Assembly (NCBI RefSeq): GCF_900107925.1
Contig: NZ_FNUJ01000006.1
Span: 124,001-188,000, forward strand
Length of the DNA: 64,000 nt
Source: Amycolatopsis pretoriensis
Lineage (GTDB): Bacteria; Actinomycetota; Actinomycetes; Mycobacteriales; Pseudonocardiaceae
Reading direction: 5' to 3'
The notes beneath the pieces are model-generated. The model saw only the letters and a list, made by a program, of their open reading frames with translations, made no database searches and was not told where the DNA came from. Position numbers and translations under genes: made by a program. Of the stretch, positions 17,091 through 25,962 are shown piece after piece; position 1 is the first letter of the stretch; every line of letters begins with the position of its first letter.

Positions 17091-18463
17091 TGCGTCCGTC
17101 CTTTCAGGACTTCGCGGGAGGACTGCGGCTGCGGCGTCCGGCCGGTGTAGTCCTGGGACAGATCGCGTTGTGAGGTTTCGGCCATCGCCGTGATCGCCAC
17201 CAGGCTGACCAGCCCCGCCACGATGATGTACAACGACACCGTCCACGACGCACCGCCGGCGCCGATCACGAGCGCCGACGCGATCAACGGCGCCGGGCCG
17301 CCACCCACGATGTTCGACACGTTGAGCCCGAGCGCCGCGCCCGTCGTCCGGTAGCGGGTCGGGAACAGCTCCGAGTTGATCGCCGCGCCGAGTCCCCACG
17401 TCGAGCTGTGCCCGATGGCCAGGGCCAGCACGACACCGACGCCGGTCAGGAACACCGAGCCGCTGGAGATCAGGGCGAACAGCGGGAACGCGAGCAAGAG
17501 CCAGAACACGACGCCGGCGATGTAGACCTTCTTGCGTCCCAGGCGATCGGACAACCTGCCGAAGAGCGGGATCGTGAAGATCTCGATCCCGGCCGCGATC
17601 GACACGCAGGCCAGGATGTCGCCGGCGCGGTAGTGATGGGTGTTCACGGCGTAGCTGACCAGGAAGGTCGCGGCGATGTAGAACCCGATGTCGGGCACGA
17701 ACCGGATCCCGATCGCGATCAGCACCTGCCGCCAGGAGTACTTGAACACCTCGACGATCGGCGCGCGGACCGCCATCTCACCGGCCGCGGTGGCCCGCCG
17801 GAACTCCGGCGACTCCATGATGCGCAGCCGGATCCACAGGCCGATCGCGACGAGGAAGGCGCTGCCCCAGAACGGGATCCGCCAGCCCCAGGTCTGCACG
17901 AACTCATCCGATCCCAGGCCGACGAGGACGAACGCGCCGGACGACATCAGCAGCCCGATCGGCGAGCCGGTCTGCACGAAGGACGCCAGGAACCCGCGGT
18001 TGCCGCGCGAGGCGTACTCCGAGGCGAGCACCGTGGCACCACCCCACTCGCCACCGAGCGCGATGCCCTGGACCAGTCTCAGGGACACCAGCAGGATCGG
18101 CGCGGCGATCCCGGCGCTGGAATAGGTCGGGAGAAAGCCGATGGCGAACGTCGCCACGCCCATCAGCAGCAGCGAGAAGACCAGGGCTTTCTTGCGGCCG
18201 ACGCGGTCGCCGACGTGGCCGAGGACGATCGCGCCGATCGGCCGGACGACGAACCCGACGGCGAACGTCGCGAACGCGGCGAGCGTGCCCAGCACGGGTG
18301 AGAAGTTCGGGAAGAACAGCTTGTTGAGCACCAGCGCGGCCGCGGTGCCGTAGACGAAGAAGTCGTAGTACTCCACCGCGGTGCCGACGACCCCGGAGGA
18401 GACGGCGATGCGAACGGATTTCCGGTCCGGCGCGAGACCCGCCGGGGTGCCGTCGAGAGTCAT
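17087..18463 (-). CDS. MFS metabolite:proton symporter (MHS family)
   Basis: A 458-residue, 12-helix transporter. The ATG at 18463 is preferred because GGAAGG lies five bases before it; the GTG two codons upstream would overlap that site. Family motifs are the N-terminal GTAVEYYDFFVYGTAAALVLN, the loop GHVGDRVGRKKAL, the LVQGIALGGEWGGATVLASEYA segment of helices 4-5, and GRLSDRLGRKKVYI after helix 8. MHS carriers import organic acids (shikimate, ketoglutarate, citrate, dicarboxylates), so the substrate of this regulon may be acidic. It sits in the operon between a TcuA-like flavoprotein (43 bp upstream) and the epimerase. Confidence 0.88.
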   Translation of the reverse strand: MTLDGTPAGLAPDRKSVRIAVSSGVVGTAVEYYDFFVYGTAAALVLNKLFFPNFSPVLGTLAAFATFAVGFVVRPIGAIVLGHVGDRVGRKKALVFSLLLMGVATFAIGFLPTYSSAGIAAPILLVSLRLVQGIALGGEWGGATVLASEYASRGNRGFLASFVQTGSPIGLLMSSGAFVLVGLGSDEFVQTWGWRIPFWGSAFLVAIGLWIRLRIMESPEFRRATAAGEMAVRAPIVEVFKYSWRQVLIAIGIRFVPDIGFYIAATFLVSYAVNTHHYRAGDILACVSIAAGIEIFTIPLFGRLSDRLGRKKVYIAGVVFWLLLAFPLFALISSGSVFLTGVGVVLALAIGHSSTWGLGAAINSELFPTRYRTTGAALGLNVSNIVGGGPAPLIASALVIGAGGASWTVSLYIIVAGLVSLVAITAMAETSQRDLSQDYTGRTPQPQSSREVLKGRTQ

Positions 18464-18505
18464 GATCACCTTCCACTGCGTTGGGGAGCAGGTGTGCGGG
18501 TGTGG

Positions 18506-19987
18506 TCAGGCCACCGAGCCGGCGCGCCGGCCGAAGACCATGCCGGCGGCGAGACCTGAGCCACCCGCGTAGTTGCCGCTGAACAGCCCGCCGAGTGCTT
18601 CGCCCGCGGCGAACAGGCCCGTGACGACGCTGCCGTCTTCGCGGAGCACGCGGCCGTCGTCGTCACCTTTGAGGCCGCCGAAGGTGAAGGTGACGCCGCA
18701 GGTAACCGGGTAGGCGTAGAACGGCGCCCGGTCGATGGCCGCGGACCAGTTGCTCTTCGGCGGGGTGACGGCGGCGCGCTTGCCGTCCTTGACGGTCGGG
18801 TCGAACGGCCCGTCCTCGATCGATTCGTTGAATTCCTTGACGGTCGCGACCAGCTTCGCCGGGTCGACGTCGATGCCCCGCGCGAGCTCGTCGAGGCTGT
18901 CGGCGCGCACGACGCTGACGCCGGGCATGTCGTACTCCTCGGCACGCAGCAGCGGGCGGGTCGTCGCGTCGAAGATCTGGAAGGCGATCGACCCGGGCTG
19001 GCGCAGGATGTCGCGCCCGTACTTGGCGTAGGTGTAGTTCCGGAAGTCCGCGCCCTCGTCGACGAACCGGCCGCCGTCGGCGTTCACCACGATTCCCAGC
19101 GGATAACCGCCCCGCGTGAGCCGGTTGGTCAGCTCGCGGTTGCTTTCGTTGTGTGCGGCGAAGGCGTCCCACGCCACGCTGTGACACGTGCTCCAGTCGC
19201 CGCCCCGCGCGGCGCCGAGATCGAGCGCGGCGAGGAGGAGTTCGCCGGTGTTGTACGGGGTTCCGCGGACCTTCGCGTTCGCCCAGCCCGTGCCGAGGTA
19301 CTCCTCGCGCATGGTGGCGTTGGCTTCGAAGCCGCCCGCCGTCACGATCACCGACTCCGCGCGCAGTTCGCCGCTCGTCCCGTCCTCGGTCTCGTAGCGG
19401 ACTCCCGAAACCGGGCCGTCGCCGAGGAAGCCCGTCACGCGGTGTCCGTACCGGATGTCGACGCCTTCGGCTTCGGCGATGCGGGTGTGGTCGGTTATGA
19501 GGCCGATGCCGCCGTCCACGTTGCCGACGTGCAGGCCGCCCCAGAACAGGAAGCCACCGTCCTCGCGCTCGTAGGCCTGGCGCTCGTACATGAGCCGGTA
19601 CCGGACGCCCTTGCCGGCCAGCCAGCGGATCGTGGCGCTGCTGTCGCGGGCCAATAGCTCGGTCATCCGCGGGTCGTTGCGGTCGCCGGTGACCTTGGCC
19701 AGGTCGGCCCGGTACTCCGCCGCCGAATACGGAGGCACGGTGGTCCGGGCGTGCCGCTCGTCGGGCTCGACGAAGTCCAGCAGGTCGTCAAGTCCTTCGT
19801 GGACGATCCGGGTGGCTCCCGCGGTGTAGTAGCTGTTGCCGCCGGCCAGCTCCTGGGGCGCCCGTTCCAGCAAGACCACCCGGCGGCCGCGGTCGGCGGC
19901 GGCGTGGGCCGCGGAAAATCCGGCGTTGCCGCCGCCCACCACGACGACGTCGGTGTCGTGGGGCAGTTCTCCAGTCAACGTCTTCAC
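18506..19987 (-). CDS. FAD-dependent dehydrogenase, TcuA/fumarate-reductase-like
   Basis: A 493-residue flavoprotein. The dinucleotide motif VVVVGGGNAGFSAAHAAA is near residues 12-29. FAD contacts are LLERAPQELAGGNSYYTAG, and the C-terminal TFGGLKGDDDGRVL with GLFAAGEALGGLFSGNY closes the FAD domain. The capping domain resembles tricarballylate dehydrogenase TcuA, which desaturates a tricarboxylate, and soluble fumarate reductases. The start GTG 19987 overlaps the alcohol dehydrogenase stop by 4 bp; the much longer frame upstream is a shadow of that gene. A role as substrate desaturase in the pathway is inferred. Confidence 0.83.
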   Translation of the reverse strand: MKTLTGELPHDTDVVVVGGGNAGFSAAHAAADRGRRVVLLERAPQELAGGNSYYTAGATRIVHEGLDDLLDFVEPDERHARTTVPPYSAAEYRADLAKVTGDRNDPRMTELLARDSSATIRWLAGKGVRYRLMYERQAYEREDGGFLFWGGLHVGNVDGGIGLITDHTRIAEAEGVDIRYGHRVTGFLGDGPVSGVRYETEDGTSGELRAESVIVTAGGFEANATMREEYLGTGWANAKVRGTPYNTGELLLAALDLGAARGGDWSTCHSVAWDAFAAHNESNRELTNRLTRGGYPLGIVVNADGGRFVDEGADFRNYTYAKYGRDILRQPGSIAFQIFDATTRPLLRAEEYDMPGVSVVRADSLDELARGIDVDPAKLVATVKEFNESIEDGPFDPTVKDGKRAAVTPPKSNWSAAIDRAPFYAYPVTCGVTFTFGGLKGDDDGRVLREDGSVVTGLFAAGEALGGLFSGNYAGGSGLAAGMVFGRRAGSVA

Positions 19988-21000
19988 CTTTCGGGGCTCG
20001 GTTGCAGCAGGACTTTGGTCGCCTGCCGGGTCTCGACGAGCTCGACCGCGTGCTCGTGGTCGGCCAGTGCCAGGGTGTGGGTCACGATGGACTCCAGCTC
20101 CGGTGCGGCCGCGAGCCGTGTGGGCACCGTGTCCCAAGTGGACAGGTCGTAGGCGCGGGAGCCGAGGATCGTCTGCTCGTTCCAGGCGAGCTGGGCGGAG
20201 TCGAACCGGGCCGGCTCCGCGGGCAGGCCCACACAGATCAGCCGCCCGCCGCGGCCGAGCAGGCGGGTGCCGGTGGTGACCGCCGCTGCCGTGCCCGCGG
20301 TCTCGAAGACCACGTCGAACCGGCCGTACAGCGCTTCCGTGCCGGCCCGAGTGGTGACGACCTCGGCGGCGCCGAGGACCTTCGCCCGCTCGGCCAGCGC
20401 GCCGTCCTCGGTCCGGCCGACCACGGTGACCGCCCGGCCGGCCAGGGCACCGACGGTCAGCAGGCCGACGGCCCCCGGCCCGAGGACGCAGAGGTCGTCG
20501 CCGTCCGCGAGCCGGGCGACGTCGACCGCGTGCGCCGCGACGGCGAAGGGCTCGGCGAGCACCGCCAGCCGGTCCGGCACGTCCGGCGGCAGGGCCACGA
20601 GGTTGCGGGCCGGCACCACGAACCGTTCGGCGAACACGCCGTCGGCGTCGAGCCCGAGCACCTGACGCCGCTCGCACAGCATCGACCGGCCGCGGGCGCA
20701 CCAGGCACAACCTCCGCAGGTCAGGTGGGCGCTGCCGACGACGCGGGTGCCCACCGCCAGGTCCACGCCCGGTCCGGGCTCGCGCACCCGGCCGACGTAT
20801 TCGTGCCCGAGCACGAGCGGGAAGCGCGGGGCGTACCCGCTGCCGGGCCCGTACGCGCCGCGGATCATGCCGAGGTCGGTGTGGCACAGGCCCGCGCCGA
20901 CCAGTTCGAGCTGCACCTCACCGGGGCCCGGCGCCGGGTCCGGGCGGTCGGTCCAGCTGAGGTTGCCGTCGCCGGCCGCGGTTTTCGTCAGCGCTTTCAT
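19984..21000 (-). CDS. Zinc-dependent medium-chain alcohol dehydrogenase
   Basis: A 338-residue MDR enzyme starting at ATG 21000. Catalytic zinc ligands are Cys39 (GLCHTD) and His66-Glu67 (LGHEYVG). Structural zinc cysteines 95, 98, 101 and 109 lie in CGGCAWCARGRSMLC. The cofactor fold contains CVLGPGAVGLLTVGA. It probably oxidises a secondary alcohol or polyol with NAD(P). It lies 11 bp after the ThDP enzyme gene and overlaps the TcuA-like gene, so the three enzymes are made together. Confidence 0.88.
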   Translation of the reverse strand: MKALTKTAAGDGNLSWTDRPDPAPGPGEVQLELVGAGLCHTDLGMIRGAYGPGSGYAPRFPLVLGHEYVGRVREPGPGVDLAVGTRVVGSAHLTCGGCAWCARGRSMLCERRQVLGLDADGVFAERFVVPARNLVALPPDVPDRLAVLAEPFAVAAHAVDVARLADGDDLCVLGPGAVGLLTVGALAGRAVTVVGRTEDGALAERAKVLGAAEVVTTRAGTEALYGRFDVVFETAGTAAAVTTGTRLLGRGGRLICVGLPAEPARFDSAQLAWNEQTILGSRAYDLSTWDTVPTRLAAAPELESIVTHTLALADHEHAVELVETRQATKVLLQPSPER

Positions 21001-21011
21001 CCTCGATCCCC

Positions 21012-22793
21012 TCAGGCGTCCGGCCAGCCGAACGACGGTTCGGGGTGGGACAGCGGCGGCAGGTCCCAGGTCGCCGCCGAGGGCAGGCCCACCGCGTCGT
21101 CGACGTGCACGTCGACCACCACGGGGCGGCGCAGGTCGAGTGCGGTCTTGAGCGCGGACCCGAGGTCGGCCGGATCGGTGACGGTCAAGCCTTCGCCACC
21201 CATGGACCGCGACAGTGCGGCGAAGTCCGCCGAGTAGGGCTGCCCGCTTCCCGCGTGCTCGAAGGTCGTCGCCAGCTGCCGATCCGCGCCGAAGTACAGC
21301 TTCTGCTGGTCGCGAATGGAGACGAAACCGCCGTTGTTCCACACGAGCCAGACGGCCGGGATGGCGTACTGGACGGCGGTCGCCACGGCGGCGGGGAACA
21401 TCAGGAACCCGCCGTCGCCGACGACCGCGACGGACGGCCGGTCGGGTGCGGCGAGGTGGGCGCCGAGAACCCCGCCGACCCCGAAGCCCATCGAGGCGAA
21501 ACCCCAGCTCTGCAACAAGGTCCGCGGAGAGTCGGTGCGCCAGTTCTGCACGATCCAGTTGTGGTGCACGCCGACGTCGCTGAGCAGGATGCCGTCCGAA
21601 GGCAGGACATCGCGCAGCTCCGCGAGCACACGCTCCGGCCGGATCGGCGTCGTGTCCGAATAGTCGTGCGGTTTGGTGTGCTCGTCCCACTTCGCTTTCG
21701 CCGCAGCCAGTTCGTCGAGCCAGGCTCGCCGTTGGCCGGCCCGTTCGGAGGCGAATTCAGGCAGTCGTTCGCGCAGTTGCCGCAGGACTTCCCGGGGTGA
21801 AGCGTGGATTCCCACGGTGGGCGGGAAGTTGCGACCGAGCTCGGCTTCGTCGATGTGGACGTGCACCAGCCGGGTCTGCGGGAACGAGTAGGTGTAGCCC
21901 GGCAGCCACGAGCTGGTCGCGCGGTCGTCGAACCGGGTGCCGAACGCCAGCACCAGATCGGCGTTGCGGGTGGCGTGGTTGGCTTGGAAGGTGCCGTTGC
22001 GGCCAGTCGCGCCGAGGGACAGCGGGTCGCTCGCGGGGAACCCGGACTTGCCCAGCGGGGAGGTGGCGACGGGGAACCCGTGCTCCCTGGCGAAACCGAG
22101 CAGTTCGGCTTCCGCTTCACTGCCTTCGACGCCGGAGCCCGCGACGATCACGACGCGCGCGCAGTCGCGGATGAGCTCACAGGCCGCGTCCAGCTCGGCC
22201 CGGCCCGCCGCCGGCGCGGACGGCCGTCCGGTCCCCCACTCCCCCGGGTCGGCAACCGGCTCGTCGGTGCGGTCGACGAACACGTCCAGGGGCACGTCCA
22301 AGTGCACCGGACCGGGGCGTCCGCCACGCAGCTGCGCGAACGCCTGCCGCAGCATCAGCGGCAGCTGTTCGGCGCGGGTCGCCTGGTAGCTGCGTTTGAC
22401 GTACGGGCGCACCACGCTGGGGAAGTCGGCCTGGAAGTGCCGGCCGGACTCCTGGAAGGGGCCGCGGTTGAACTGGCTGGTCGCGACGTTGCCGGTGATC
22501 GCCAGGAAGGCCGAGTCGTCCATCAGCGCCGAGCCGAGCGCGATCGGCAGGTTCGCCGACCCCGGCCCGCAGGAGGTGAAGGTGGCCAGCGGCTGGTGGG
22601 CCACCCGGTAGTAGGCGTCCGCGATGAACCCCGCGAGCGACTCGTGGTGCACGGAGATCGTCTTGATCTCGTCCTGGCGCTCCACGAGCGCGTCGAGCAG
22701 TCCGAGATCACCGTGCCCGCACAAGCCGACCGCGTACGGGACCTGCTCCCGCACGAGGTGCTCGGTGATGATCTGCGCGCCCGTGAGGCTCAT
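21012..22793 (-). CDS. ThDP-dependent enzyme, acetolactate-synthase-like
   Basis: A 593-residue three-domain ThDP enzyme. The PYR domain holds the activating glutamate Glu51 (VHHESLAGFIADAYYR). The PP domain has VVGDGGFLMFPAAV followed by WNNGGFVSIRDQ, the GDG...NN cofactor motif. It resembles acetolactate synthase large subunits, but no regulatory subunit gene is adjacent, and catabolic neighbours argue for a C-C lyase, ligase or ring-cleaving hydrolase such as cyclohexanedione hydrolase or IolD-type enzymes. It is the first gene of the minus-strand operon and starts 24 bp from a palindromic operator. The reaction is not assigned. Confidence 0.82.
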   Translation of the reverse strand: MSLTGAQIITEHLVREQVPYAVGLCGHGDLGLLDALVERQDEIKTISVHHESLAGFIADAYYRVAHQPLATFTSCGPGSANLPIALGSALMDDSAFLAITGNVATSQFNRGPFQESGRHFQADFPSVVRPYVKRSYQATRAEQLPLMLRQAFAQLRGGRPGPVHLDVPLDVFVDRTDEPVADPGEWGTGRPSAPAAGRAELDAACELIRDCARVVIVAGSGVEGSEAEAELLGFAREHGFPVATSPLGKSGFPASDPLSLGATGRNGTFQANHATRNADLVLAFGTRFDDRATSSWLPGYTYSFPQTRLVHVHIDEAELGRNFPPTVGIHASPREVLRQLRERLPEFASERAGQRRAWLDELAAAKAKWDEHTKPHDYSDTTPIRPERVLAELRDVLPSDGILLSDVGVHHNWIVQNWRTDSPRTLLQSWGFASMGFGVGGVLGAHLAAPDRPSVAVVGDGGFLMFPAAVATAVQYAIPAVWLVWNNGGFVSIRDQQKLYFGADRQLATTFEHAGSGQPYSADFAALSRSMGGEGLTVTDPADLGSALKTALDLRRPVVVDVHVDDAVGLPSAATWDLPPLSHPEPSFGWPDA

Positions 22794-22816
22794 GGATGTC
22801 CTCCACCTTCGAGATC

Positions 22817-22850
22817 AGCATTGCGGAGAACGCAATGCTTTGCATGATGC
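22817..22850. promoter_or_regulatory. Composite operator, candidate IclR site (copy 1)
   Basis: A perfect inverted repeat with 9-bp arms AGCATTGCG (22817-22825) and CGCAATGCT (22831-22839) is followed directly by TTGCATGATGC (22840-22850). The same 11-mer, and the 10-mer AACGCATTGC (here AACGCAATGC, 22829-22838), recur in the divergent gap at 27798-27831 next to the IclR-aldo/keto reductase operon. It lies between two divergent catabolic operons with starts at 22793 and 22926. Confidence 0.7.
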
Positions 22851-22925
22851 GAGATGGTAGGTAGGCTTCGAGGCGCGCGTCAAGGGGCAGGCGGGACGTG
22901 CCCAGCGGAACCGAAGGAGACCGGA

Positions 22926-24374
22926 GTGAGCACAGCGACACGGCCGAGCGGCCTGTTCGTCGACGGCGACTGGCGGGCGGCGGCCGGCCGGATCCCCGTT
23001 CTGGACAAGTACTCCGGGGACGTGGTCGCCGAGGTCGCCGAGGCCACGGCGGACGACATCAAGGACGCGATCGGCAGCGCGCACGCCGCCTCCGGACACC
23101 CGCTCGACGCGGGCGAACGCGCCCGCGTCCTGACCGGCGTCGCGGACCTGATGGAGGCCGGGGCCGACCGGTTCGTCGACGACTACGTCGCCGAGACGGG
23201 GTTCACCACCGCCGACGCGCGCAACGAACTGCGGCGCGCGGTCTCGATCTACCGGCTCAGCGCGCAGGAGGCGGTGCGGATCGCCGGCGAGCAGGTGCCG
23301 CTGGACGCGACGCCGGGCAGCGGCAACCGGCTGGCCTTCACCGTACGCGTGCCGGTCGGTGTCGTCGTCGCGATCGCCCCGTTCAACGCGCCGCTCTCCA
23401 CGGTCGCGCACAAGGTCGGCCCGGCGATCGCGGCGGGCAACGCCGTCGTGCTGAAGCCCGCCGAGAAGACCCCCTTGAGTGCCCTCAACGTCGTCGGCGC
23501 GTTCGCCGAGGCCGGCCTTCCGCCGGGATTCCTGCAGCTGGTCTGCGCTCCCGGGTCGACCGCCGGGCCCGCGCTGCTGGACGACGACCGGGTGCGGTTC
23601 TACACCTTCACCGGCTCGACCGCGGTCGGCCGCCTGGTCTCGGCGGGCGCCGGTCTCGCGCGGACCCACCTCGAACTGGGCTCCAACAGCGTCTCCATCG
23701 TCGCCGACGACGCCCGCCTCGACGACGTCGTGCGGCTCGTGGCGACCGCCGGTTTCCGCAAGGCCGGGCAAGTCTGCACGAGTGTGCAGCGGATTCTGGT
23801 GGTCCGGAGCCGGTTCGACGAATTGACCACGGCCCTCGCCGAGCGGGTGGGCAGTCTCACCGCGGGTGACCCGCGCGCGGACGGCACCGATCTGGGTCCG
23901 CTCATCGCCGAACCCGAGGCCGAGCGCGCTTTCTCGTGGATCGAACGAGCGTCGGCGCGCGTGCGAGTGGGCGGCGAACGGCACGGCAGCGTGCTCACCC
24001 CGGCCCTGCTGGGCGATCCGGCGCCCGACAGCGAGGTGCTGACCAAGGAGATCTTCGCGCCGGTGGTCTCGGTGGTCCCGGTCCACGACTTCGACGAGGC
24101 CATCACCCGGGTGAACGCCGGCCCGTACGGGTTGCAGACCGGTGTGTTCACCCAGGACCTCGACCGGGCGTTCCACGCCGTGCGCTCGCTGCGGGTCGGT
24201 GGTGTCATGGTCAACGACACCTCGAGCTACCACGCCGACGCGATGCCCTACGGCGGCGTCAAGGACAGCGGACACGGCGTCGAAGGCCCGCCGTACGCCG
24301 TGCGGGACATGACCGACCCGCGCATCGTCGTGCTCAACCTGCGCCGTCCGGAGCGAGAGGATTTCCATGCGTGA
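22926..24374 (+). CDS. NAD(P)-dependent aldehyde dehydrogenase
   Basis: A 482-residue ALDH starting at GTG 22926 with AAGGAG upstream. The conserved motifs are AIAPFNAPL (150-158), KPAEKTPLSAL with the NAD-binding lysine, FTGSTAVG (228-235), the general base Glu250 in LELGSNS, and nucleophile Cys284 in GQVCTSVQR. It resembles lactaldehyde, glycolaldehyde and succinate-semialdehyde dehydrogenases. It probably oxidises the aldehyde produced by the ThDP enzyme or a later cleavage; the substrate is inferred from context only. It is the first gene of the plus-strand operon and overlaps the following flavoprotein gene by 8 bp. Confidence 0.88.
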   Translation: MSTATRPSGLFVDGDWRAAAGRIPVLDKYSGDVVAEVAEATADDIKDAIGSAHAASGHPLDAGERARVLTGVADLMEAGADRFVDDYVAETGFTTADARNELRRAVSIYRLSAQEAVRIAGEQVPLDATPGSGNRLAFTVRVPVGVVVAIAPFNAPLSTVAHKVGPAIAAGNAVVLKPAEKTPLSALNVVGAFAEAGLPPGFLQLVCAPGSTAGPALLDDDRVRFYTFTGSTAVGRLVSAGAGLARTHLELGSNSVSIVADDARLDDVVRLVATAGFRKAGQVCTSVQRILVVRSRFDELTTALAERVGSLTAGDPRADGTDLGPLIAEPEAERAFSWIERASARVRVGGERHGSVLTPALLGDPAPDSEVLTKEIFAPVVSVVPVHDFDEAITRVNAGPYGLQTGVFTQDLDRAFHAVRSLRVGGVMVNDTSSYHADAMPYGGVKDSGHGVEGPPYAVRDMTDPRIVVLNLRRPEREDFHA

Positions 24375-25962
24375 CAAGGACTTCGACGTCGTCATCGCCG
24401 GCAGCGGCGCCGCCGGGCTCACCGCGGCGCTCGCCGCGGCCACCCATGGCCGACGCACCCTCGTGATCGAGTCGGCGAGCGAACTCGGGGGAACGACGGC
24501 GCTGTCGGGCGGCCGGGTGTGGATCCCCGTCAACGGCAGGCCCGAAAACGCCGGCGACTCCGCGGACGCCGCGAACCAGTACCTCGACCAGATCTTCGAC
24601 ACGCGGTACCAGCCGATGATCCGGACGTTCGTGCGCGAAGCCGCCGCGATGGCGGAGTTCGTCGAGAAGCAGTCGCCCCACCGGTTCGTCGTCTGCCCGA
24701 ACTACCCGGACTACCACCAGGACCGGGCCGGGGCGACACGCGGCGGACGCTGCTTCGACGTCGCCCCGATCGATCTCGGCGAACTGGTCCCCCAGGCCAG
24801 GTCGGTCCGGCAGCCGCCGGGCTACACACCGATCACGCACGCGGAGTGGGAGAAGTGGCGGTACCCGGCCAACATCGACACCGAGGCGCTCACGGCGAGG
24901 ATGGCCGCCGGGATCCGCACCGGAGGTGTCGGCCTGACCGCCGCACTGCTCGACGGAGCCGTGCGAGCCGGTGCGACCGTGCGGACGAACACCGAGCTGA
25001 CCGCGGTGCTCACCGGTGACGCCGGTGTGACGGGCGTGCGGGTGCGCACGGCCGAAGGGGAACAGACGATCCGGACGACTTCCGTGGTGCTGGCCACCGG
25101 GGCGTTCGACGCCTCCGATGAACTCCGGAAGCGCCTGCTCCCGGCCGGGCTCGGCGTGTCGGCCTCGGCCCCCGGGAACACCGGGATCGCCCTCACCGTC
25201 GCCGAGAACCTGGGGTTGGCGGTCGACAACCTGACCGAGGGCTGGTGGATGCCGATGGCCCAGCTCGACGACGACACCGTCGACGGAACGCCGTACCCGC
25301 GCGGCCTGGTCCGCGAACGCGGTGTTCCGCGCCAGATCGTCGTGAACCGGCACGGTCACCGGTTCCTGGACGAAGCGTTGCCCTACAACGAGTTCGGCAA
25401 GGCCATGCACCGGACCGGCCCCGACGGAACACCGGCGGGCAACGGCGCACACCTGATCTTCGACCAGGGGTTCCGCGACCGCTACCCGCTGCCCGGTCTG
25501 CCCGCCACCGGTGATGTGCCGAGTCACGTCGTGACCGCCCCGGACCTCGCCACGCTTGCCGGGCGCATCGGCGTCGAGCAGCACTGCCTCGCCGAGACGG
25601 TCGAGCGCTGGAACGGCTTCTGCGCCGACGGTGTCGACCACGACTTCGGCCGCGGCGAGAACGCCTACGACCGCTACTACGGCGATCCCTGGCAGAAGGG
25701 CAATCCGTGCCTCGGCCCGATCGACCGGCCGCCGTACTACGCGATGCGCGTGCAGTCGGGTGTGATCGGCTCGAAGGGCGGCCCGGTGACCGACACCGCC
25801 GGTCGCGTGCTCACCCGGGACGGTGCGGTCCTGCCGGGTTTGTACGCCGTGGGCAACGCCGCAGCCTTCTGGACCGGCGACGGTTACCCGGGGCCGGGCG
25901 CGACTCTGGCCGTCGGGATGACCTTCGGTTACCTCGCGGGCCTCGATATCACCGAGCACTGA
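24367..25962 (+). CDS. FAD-binding dehydrogenase, 3-ketosteroid-1-dehydrogenase-like
   Basis: A 531-residue flavoprotein of the fumarate reductase/3-ketosteroid dehydrogenase superfamily. The N-terminus has DVVIAGSGAAGLTAALAAATHG and LVIESASELGGTTALSGG, both FAD-binding. The C-terminus has LYAVGNAAAFWTGDGYPGPG, typical of Delta1-dehydrogenases. These enzymes introduce a double bond next to a ring ketone; the substrate need not be a steroid, and no other steroid genes are near. It is coupled to the aldehyde dehydrogenase by an 8-bp overlap, and its stop directly abuts the stop of the convergent IclR gene. Confidence 0.83.
   Translation: MRDKDFDVVIAGSGAAGLTAALAAATHGRRTLVIESASELGGTTALSGGRVWIPVNGRPENAGDSADAANQYLDQIFDTRYQPMIRTFVREAAAMAEFVEKQSPHRFVVCPNYPDYHQDRAGATRGGRCFDVAPIDLGELVPQARSVRQPPGYTPITHAEWEKWRYPANIDTEALTARMAAGIRTGGVGLTAALLDGAVRAGATVRTNTELTAVLTGDAGVTGVRVRTAEGEQTIRTTSVVLATGAFDASDELRKRLLPAGLGVSASAPGNTGIALTVAENLGLAVDNLTEGWWMPMAQLDDDTVDGTPYPRGLVRERGVPRQIVVNRHGHRFLDEALPYNEFGKAMHRTGPDGTPAGNGAHLIFDQGFRDRYPLPGLPATGDVPSHVVTAPDLATLAGRIGVEQHCLAETVERWNGFCADGVDHDFGRGENAYDRYYGDPWQKGNPCLGPIDRPPYYAMRVQSGVIGSKGGPVTDTAGRVLTRDGAVLPGLYAVGNAAAFWTGDGYPGPGATLAVGMTFGYLAGLDITEH

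Noticed and set aside
18506..20887. 793-codon frame for the TcuA-like flavoprotein
   Set aside because: Residues before the GTG at 19987 are an out-of-frame reading of the alcohol dehydrogenase gene.
21012..22793. Biosynthetic acetolactate synthase (ilvB)
   Set aside because: No ilvN or ilvC is adjacent, and all neighbours are catabolic enzymes, a symporter and an IclR regulon.
24367..25962. Steroid degradation locus
   Set aside because: Only one protein resembles 3-ketosteroid dehydrogenase; no cholesterol oxidase, KshA/B or Hsa-type genes are present, so the homology reflects the superfamily only.
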